64,000 bases of DNA from Arenicola marina (lineage: Eukaryota; Annelida; Polychaeta; Arenicolidae), in contig OZ025260.1 in the NCBI GenBank assembly GCA_964019135.1, positions 15,680,254 to 15,744,253 on the forward strand. The letters are read 5' to 3'. A model generated the notes under the pieces. The model was not told the origin of the DNA. It saw only the letters and a program-made list of their open reading frames with translations, and searched no databases. Shown in pieces: positions 56,743 through 64,000 of the stretch. Numbering within the stretch: the first letter of the stretch is position 1; each line of letters opens with the position of its first letter. A program made the translations under genes and the position numbers.

Positions 56743-58280
56743 CGTCATCACCGCAGCTATAGACAAAACACGACACTGCCACGTGACCAAGACTTCCTGC
56801 CGCCTCCTCTCACAGTTGTAGCCCTTGTCTTGCACAACTCGCATTTAAGTCTGTACGTATGCTGTGTGTTTGATGTAAGCATCCTCTAATCCGTCAAGCT
56901 GATGTCAATACATGTACATTCACGTTGTACATTAAGCACTGCGACTCGTGTACACTGTGTATCTACCCGCGGTCTGACCCCCCCCCCCCCCCCCGCCTCT
57001 CCCCCGCCCCCCGGTACTGTTCGCCGCACAGCTCAATGGCCTCGTGCAATCACAGCTAGCTAGTCACGACGTGTACATATATATGGCGTAACCCATGTTA
57101 ATGTTTCCAGCGCAATCTACCGGGTTACTGGCCCAGACTAGCTCTAGTAGAACAGATGTAGAAAAAGAAAACACCTGCTAAGACGTTATTGTGGCTTCTG
57201 TTGTTTTAGTAGATAACTGCCCAATAACCCCTACATGCTCTATATAACGTGCAAGATAATACACATACGGGGACCTCTATTGGGTTAAGTTACGGTATAT
57301 GGTTGTGGCGGTACATGCGAGCGTATTGTACGTTCACGTACACAATGCCATATTGCGCAAACTGTAGCAGAAATTGCAACTCAGTGATAATGTGGGGGGC
57401 GACAAACTAGCCGAATCAGGAGCAAAACCTAGCCGAATCAGGAGCAAAACCTAGCCGAATCAGGAGCAAAACTTAGCTGAATCAGAGTACCCCATTGCAA
57501 CATCAATGTCTGTTCCCCGAAATGTTATGAACCATGCAGGTCACAGCAACTTAAGTTGTGAAGGACTTAAATTGAAAAGAAAGATTTAACCTATATACTC
57601 TCGCAAGTTCGTACTTACTAACGGCGAAGAGTGGCTCTTTTGGAGGAAACAACGCCAGTCAATATAAAGATGTTACGGCCCGATCATACGGAACAAAAAG
57701 TCTCTTCATCGACTGGACATCGTGAAGGAAGTACCACGCAATACGAGCAGAAACATGTGTTAGAATCGCTGACATGGAAAGCCTGTTCTAACTACGCTGG
57801 TCAACCTGCGAGTAACCAAGGTGTTCATCCGCAATTATAAGATGAACCAAGCCTCCGCAGTCATATAGTGGACGTTAATATGGCTCGTCATCTTGTGTTA
57901 ATAGTTACTTGGGTCAACAAAAGGACTCAGAGGTTTCTAATGAACTCACCGAAGTTATTTTACTAGTTGCGCAATTATACAGTCTTACAGTCACACCCCA
58001 TATCACATTTTACTTACAACCACATGTTCATGACGACAGGATAATAATATCACATGCACTCGTTTTGAGACGCACCGGACAGCAAAATCTCTCCGGTGTC
58101 TAGACAATATATACTAAAATATGTATTCATCTATGTACGTCTATATACCGTAGCACAGGTGACCCCTAGAGCGCGGTGTGGATACCGGGACAAATGAACT
58201 CGCGACACAAAGTCTCTCCTACACCGTTACATTTTAAAAAGCGGCGCTACGCAGAAAATCAATCTAATGCAGGGAATAAA
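56743..58280 (+). other. Probable 3' UTR and downstream flank of the receptor gene
   Basis: Non-coding sequence after the TGA. It includes a pure C run near 56979-56995, the 22-bp repeat listed separately and AT-rich sequence. The first clear AATAAA I found is at 58275-58280, which would give a 3' UTR of about 1.5 kb if used. The true end is not determined. A full TGACGTCA overlaps the stop codon at 56740-56747. Confidence 0.35.
57407..57490. repeat. 22-bp tandem repeat, about 4 copies
   Basis: CTAGCCGAATCAGGAGCAAA plus two bases, three near-identical copies and a fourth diverged (TTAGCTGAATCAG). It lies within the possible 3' UTR of the receptor. Confidence 0.95.
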
Positions 58281-61200
58281 TAGCTAGAGATTAATTCTGG
58301 CTGGAGCCCCGCCACTGCGGCAGTCACGCGACCGACACTTTCAGTGGATTTCAGCAGAAGAATGCGTTTTGCACGTATAGTTTGAAAAAAGAAGAAAATT
58401 ATTTCAACGAATTAATTACTTAAATTGACATTGAAAGAACTATTTCCTATGAATTCTTCCGGAAATGATTGACGTCTGATGGTAAAACCATGTCGGAAAA
58501 TAACTTGTAATTTGTGAAACCAAGTTTCTCAAAAACAAACGTTCAGTGTGGTCATTAAAAGAAGAAAATTGCAACGTTCAACTACTGTATATACCGACCA
58601 ACCAATTGGAACATGCTTAAGACACATAGGTAGTTGACCCAGAGGTATGAACGTCCTGGCCCCGTGGTGGCTCACGTGGCGTGGGAATTGACTGACATCA
58701 CAATACACGCGGCTGTGTGCCATTGGGAAATTATATCCCCTGTAAAATCACACAATAACGGCGGCCGTCAACGCAAACGCGACACTAAAGACACAAACCC
58801 GGCGGATATTTTCCTGAACAGACATTCTTTTTTTCCAGTAAACAAATGTTGCATGCTTACACCTTCTGCAGGGAGCTAACCATTTTTCTTTTTACAAATG
58901 AATGATTTAGTTAACAATAATAATGATAAAGCCCCATTATCGCCCCTAGCAACGTCAGAAAGCGAGAGACCGTGTCAACATCAGCCGACGCGGATGTCCC
59001 ACAAAACGCGCCACGGCTACTCGCTGCAATATATATGATGTATAACGACATGTCTGTATACACGATACACGGTGAAGCGATACACTTCAGGGTTTGTATC
59101 ACAAATACAAGATCCTGTGCCGTTATAGGTTGTCATAGCGTAGGCGCGTGTGGTACACGATCTGTTCAGTGATAAAAGTATTTCCCAGGGCCTTATGCTG
59201 AGCTAAGCTGTTTGTTCTAAGCTAGTCTGAACTACCTGGCATAGAAAAAACACGACAAATGTGATAGTAGTTGACTCACGGTGGTGATTGTAATAAAATG
59301 TCAGTGTATGTATAATATAACATACGTTTTACATGGCGTGAGTGAACAAAGTGGTTGTATCTGTGTAATGTGTGACGGCTACACTGGTGTAGCCTATATG
59401 TACATACGTAGCCAGGGTGATCGGACAGCCCGGAAGGAAGGGCTTGTTGTTTATACGTCACTACAACCGTGAGATCGTTATCAAATACACGCGCATATAA
59501 ATATATCTAAAATAAAAATAGTTGTTTTCAATAGCGCGTTGTCATGCTGTTTTGTTATAACTAAAACCGGGAAACAACCCCGAGATATGTACAAATTAAA
59601 GTGGACAAGACATCGTCCTGCAAAAATTAGATACATAAATAGCTAAAATGTCAGTATTTCTCACAGAGATATGGCGATCATTTGAATACTTTCGTGGCGT
59701 AGTAATAACGCCACAAACTTACTCAATCGAAAAAATATCAAGGAACTTCCTCCTTGTGTGGTACAATTATTTAGATCATAAAAAATATCGACATCAGTAT
59801 CAGCCTGGTTTAATAAAAAACAAAGAAGATGTCAATGCAGCTGTAAATGACGCACTCGGATGGCCATGTCACTGTCTTTACCCATCGGCCTTTCCGACTT
59901 ACGTACCATGACTTATATTAGCTGTGAGCAGGAATCACCGTCATGTAGCGCCACCTACCCGCCCCAAAGGGGCGTGGCGGGCATGCTAGTCACGTGTCAG
60001 GTCCATTCTCCATACATCAGACGCTCACATTATGTCCTGTCTGCTGTCCACACCTCCCCCCACCCCCACCCCAACCACCCACCCGCACCTTTCACTCCCC
60101 GCCCCCGCCTCCCTCCCTTCCCATCCCCCGTGGAGTGCCGTCAGAGGCCAGAGAGAGCCATTGTCGAGGGGAAGGCCGCAAGAAAAACGCTAACTCGACG
60201 GGATTCACCTCTGGTGACCAATTAATGGTGTCCCGAGCGCTCCTAGAGGGACCAATATACACCTATTTCCGCCCTGGCCACGGCGATGAAGCGGCCACAA
60301 AGGATGGTTGTAAGTTCCGTCGGCAGGCATCTCGGGAGAGCTCCCCATCAGCTTCCGTCTTGGCTGGGCAGTCAAGGAGGCAGCTAGGGGGACCTTGGGA
60401 CCGGAACGCTACCAAGGCAGCCACGTTTTGATACCACTCTGATGTTTATATTAGCCCCGCCGAACTGTATGGTACACCCTGCGTCTCTTCCTGTTTGCAC
60501 TGTCTTCTCTCTCTGACGACCTCGCGGGACCTATTAGCCTTGTAAATCGGTGCCATGGTCTGCCTCTTATGCAGCTTCTACTGTACGGACGGAGCCATAG
60601 ACGGAGCCATAGCTACAGGGGATAAGACAAAAAACAAAACGACGGCTTATCTATAATAAGACGCCCCCCCCCGCACCCTCCCACTCCCTTGCCACACCTC
60701 GCGTGTCGGATCATTCACAGTACAGAGCAGCATGTGAAGAAACATATCTTTATCGAAGTCACAATATTAGCACAGTATCAGGTCATACCCAGCACAATCA
60801 CTACAAAATCCAGACCCATGACAATCCGAAGCGGTACTCCTACCGCGAGTTTGTTGTCCTGGAGTCTCAAAGTATTTTCAGATATATAAATGCTGCAACT
60901 TTCACAAACCGACTAACTACCTAATCCGGCCAACTCATGCAATTCCACGTATCACCGCTTGATGGAAGTGCCACTGTAGTAGCGACCGTGAAGCGACTGA
61001 TGGTTGCCAACCCAATCCGTGTGACAGCGGTAAATTGTTAACATGTAACTGGATGATGGGCAACAGACCGGTGTCGTCAAACACAAGAGACGTAATTGTC
61101 CACCAGGGAATTAATTTATACTTCATACTAAATGCGAAAATTATTAAACGATAAAAATTATTGAAGTGATAATAATCTGTTGCGGCACTATGCGATATTG

Positions 61201-64000
61201 TGGTAATTAGCTTCCTCAATTCCCGGAACAAGCCGTATATATTGGCCATCACCAGGCAACAAAATACCTGCGCTGCCGTTAATAATGCATGCTCACGAGT
61301 CATTAGATATCAATACGGAATAAATTAAACAGTCAATTTTGCACATACAGTAATACAAATGCATCTCATATGGTCAAGGTCAACCACCCCCCCCCCCCAA
61401 AAAAGCGACAGAGAAACAAAATCCGGACGGCTCACACACGTCATTAGCGCCATGACGACCGCGCCGGCAGCGAGACGACACACCTCCGTAAATCTCCCAC
61501 CGCTAAATTGGAATGTCATGATCATCTAGAGCGCGCCTCAACCAAGGCGCGTCCAATTCCATATAAACGCGCATCCCATATTTGCATCCATTCTGTCATA
61601 ACTTTTTTTTAGTCGCGACTCGTACCTCCCCGGGCGATGGCAGGCGCTATTTGCCACTTGGGCCATTAACCGGGGCCAGACGCGGGCCACGACTGCGGCG
61701 GAGGGCGTCATCAATGTTTCACGTGACTGGGCCCATGGCGCTGGCACCCTCAGACTCCCTAATCTGCGACCCGGGCGACAACAAATTGCGCCTAACAGAT
61801 AAGCGGTGGCAAGTAAGACGACCCCTCCCCCCTCCGCACACACACACGCACACTGCCGCTCGACCCTCGCACCCCCCCCCCCCTTCCTACTCCGACTCAC
61901 GCCCCCCGTGGGTCATTGTCGTGTGAAGTAAGGTACAAGGCATCCCCCACCTTGGTTCATTGCCTTCATTGCCCATCGGCAACGCACGACTAATATGCTT
62001 CATGATAATAAAACTCCGTTATTGGCGTCAATGGAAATCTCTGCGCAACGGCTGGCGACGTAAAAAGGCGAGGGGTATTACATTAAGTGGGTATATTGGC
62101 GACGTGCATCTCCCAAAACGCATCATGCATTAAATGAACGGATTTGTTGGAGAGAAAGTTGCTAGTCACATTCATCTTGCACCCCCCCCCACCCACCTCC
62201 ACCCCCGCCGCTCTCTCTCTCTCGCCCACCACTTTTCGCCCACCCACGCGTGTTGCGTTATGAACCATGCCATCATCATGTAACCATGCAATTTCAAGTC
62301 GCAGGCGACGGTTGGCACTGTCTTTGAGATAACAATCTCATTAATGTTCCCACGTTAAGATATCGTCTGATTCAACCATGAAGGAGAAATACACAGTGTC
62401 TGTACGCACAGTATGTGTGAAGAACCAGTATCAGACTAAAAACCAAGTTTTTAATTCTGATTAAATATATGCAGTCACAACAAATAAATGGTCAAAAAAA
62501 CTATTCTTAACTTGCTAAGGAACATAAAATGAGACAAAAAGAGAAACCCTAACTCCGTTTCTACCCCGGGATCTGCTGATCTGAAGCTGGGTACGCTACC
62601 ACTAGGTCTACGGACCAAGAGGTTTAAGGCCGAGGCTGAATTCGCACTCCATACGAATGAAGAATCGCTTTAGGACAAAATCCATATTCACATCTAGAAG
62701 TTGTGACAATGGTGAACACGACACATGTATCGTCATCAAGTAGAATTACAGGCCAAGTATAAAGCTGTGTAAGATATAAAAACAGATAGAATAACATCGC
62801 CTTACCTTTTGTCTTATGTGATCGAAGTTTATTCCAAGTTCTGAAAGGCACCAGGGAAACACCGAGGTAATAAAATGGGGCCCTATCGGCATTCGTACAG
62901 ACATTTAGCTCTGAAAATCATCCAGATTTATAGATCGTTATACAGTATGGAAATTAAGTAACCATCATCATCAAACAGTGCTCATTATTAGACACCATCA
63001 ACCCCATCCGGACTTCACAGTAAGTGTAAGGTGCATTAACCGCGTGTTAAGCATTCAAAAAACAATTTCAATAATTAGTGTGACGAATTTCTTATAAACT
63101 TCACAATCATAACGTTTACGTCATTTTGGGGAAGGTTCTTTGACTAAACATTTATAAGAATTCCGCATGTCTTGCTTGATGTGTACCTGAACAAACCAAA
63201 GGGAAGTAATTGAAGAAGAGAAGCATTTTATATGTAGCTGCCCCTTATATCAAAATTTAAGCGACAGACTCCTTCCCTATATAATCAGCCCTGACCAGTT
63301 TTTGTTGCTAATGACATCAGAATGTAAGGTAGAAATAGCAAACTTAGCAAAATTTGTAAATGCAGCGTAAATAAATTTATGTATGGTAATTTACTAAGAT
63401 CCTTATACGATTTACTTGCTTTCACTTGTTTACTTATTTGCTTACTGCACTGTTTCGTTTCTCTATCATTGATTTTGTGTATGTGTATGTACCAGAGGCT
63501 GTGTGCCTAAAGTGCGAAATAAACAATTACCTCAACTAACTTAACTAACATGAACAAACGCCATATGTACCTGATATAGATATTGATAAATAAACAACTT
63601 CCTCAGCGCAATTTTATGCGCATGCTCAACAGATCAATCAAATCTTACTAACGATAATGACGTACTGGCGTAGTCGGTCAGTCCAAAATGGTCGCAGATG
63701 AAATTTATTGTGTGCATACAGACTTCATCTTAGAGAGGGAGGTTGAGGAGGGGAGGGGAGTGTCAATCAAAGCAATCATTCGCCTGCTGACCGTCCTGTG
63801 GTCGTAAGAATACATTTGATCGGTGAGTTTGTCCTGATATTTACGCTGCATATGAATGATAAACAATATGATAAATTATCTCAAGCAAGACTCATATATA
63901 TTATGCCATGTCGTATACATCTCCAACATATCGGTTATAAATAATTCCGACATGTCAACTTTCTGCATTACACCCCGCACGCCACCCTGCAAAATGCTAA
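58281..64000. other. Unique intergenic sequence to the window end
   Basis: Mostly AT-rich and non-repetitive. 60040-60130 is C-rich, 60580-60610 has a short GACGGAGCCATA duplication, and poly-C runs occur near 61388, 61872 and 62186. 61530-61810 is a balanced GC/CpG-rich block (ATAAACGCGCATCC, CCATATTTGCATCC) that could be regulatory. Near 63505-63526 TGTGCCTAAAGTGCGAAATAAA contains a polyadenylation-type hexamer, but no coding frame leads to it. No gene recognised. Confidence 0.5.
62563..62635 (-). mobile_element. tRNA-like relic (possible SINE head), minus strand
   Basis: On the minus strand, GGTCCGTAGACC is followed by TAGTGGTAGCG, which fits a D-arm/A-box region. A degenerate T-arm region CCCGGGGTAGAAACGG lies at the right distance but lacks the TTCGA of a B box. 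No recognisable body or tail of family A or B follows. It is too decayed to be a functional tRNA. Confidence 0.3.

Noticed and set aside
1..64000. CRISPR array, operon or prokaryotic system
   Set aside because: The repeats have no unique spacers of constant size, and everything else is eukaryotic: SINEs, MITEs and a transmembrane LRR-Ig gene.

Overview
This is a stretch of an animal nuclear genome, most likely from a marine invertebrate. The evidence is a vertebrate/invertebrate-style LRR-Ig transmembrane receptor, tRNA-derived SINEs with target-site duplications, short non-autonomous DNA transposons, and an unusually dense set of tandem arrays. Two runs of exactly 200 N (237-436 and 27420-27619) are scaffold gaps. 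I cannot place the phylum securely from sequence alone. A lophotrochozoan such as a mollusc is a reasonable guess, because the receptor is closest in layout to protostome Kekkon-type proteins.

Only one protein gene is convincing. It is a single uninterrupted plus-strand reading frame from an ATG at 53170 to a TGA at 56742 (1190 aa). It has a long His-rich leader before a hydrophobic segment, a poly-Gly stretch, a cysteine-flanked block of six leucine-rich repeats, one Ig domain, one transmembrane helix, and a long disordered cytoplasmic tail ending in a class I PDZ ligand (-TAV). It is GC-rich in codon use and sits in a large gene-poor region.

Adding up spans, tandem repeats occupy about a quarter of the window, in about twenty unrelated families. 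The main ones are a 28-bp array (437-1434), a 38-bp CACGTG array (2068-3880), a 49-bp array fused to a heptanucleotide satellite (9583-13015), a 62-bp polypyrimidine array (15720-16430), a 34-bp array (30106-31855), a 59-bp array with higher-order structure (32240-33020), a 19-bp array (36019-36690), a 76-bp array (40830-42195), a mixed 34/26-bp array (43410-45545), a 31-bp array (45632-46280, interrupted) and a 48-bp array (47125-47525). Several lack stop codons in some frames and so give long but spurious open frames.

Interspersed elements include two tRNA-derived SINE families. Family A is at 8563, 17825 minus and 19737, with a tail fragment near 32090. Family B is at 24326 and 46032, with a fragment near 19280. 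There is also a piggyBac-like TTAA element (8999-9430), a foldback element with arms of about 250-280 bp running into the second gap (26634-27419), a 422-bp terminal-inverted-repeat MITE (35594-36015) and a further hairpin-forming repeat (34574-34815). The MITE at 35594 and the SINE at 46032 both appear to have inserted into pre-existing minisatellites. The remaining sequence is unique intergenic DNA with frequent poly-G/poly-C tracts and a few blocks that look like possible regulatory DNA. I found no rRNA, intact tRNA, CRISPR or autonomous transposase.
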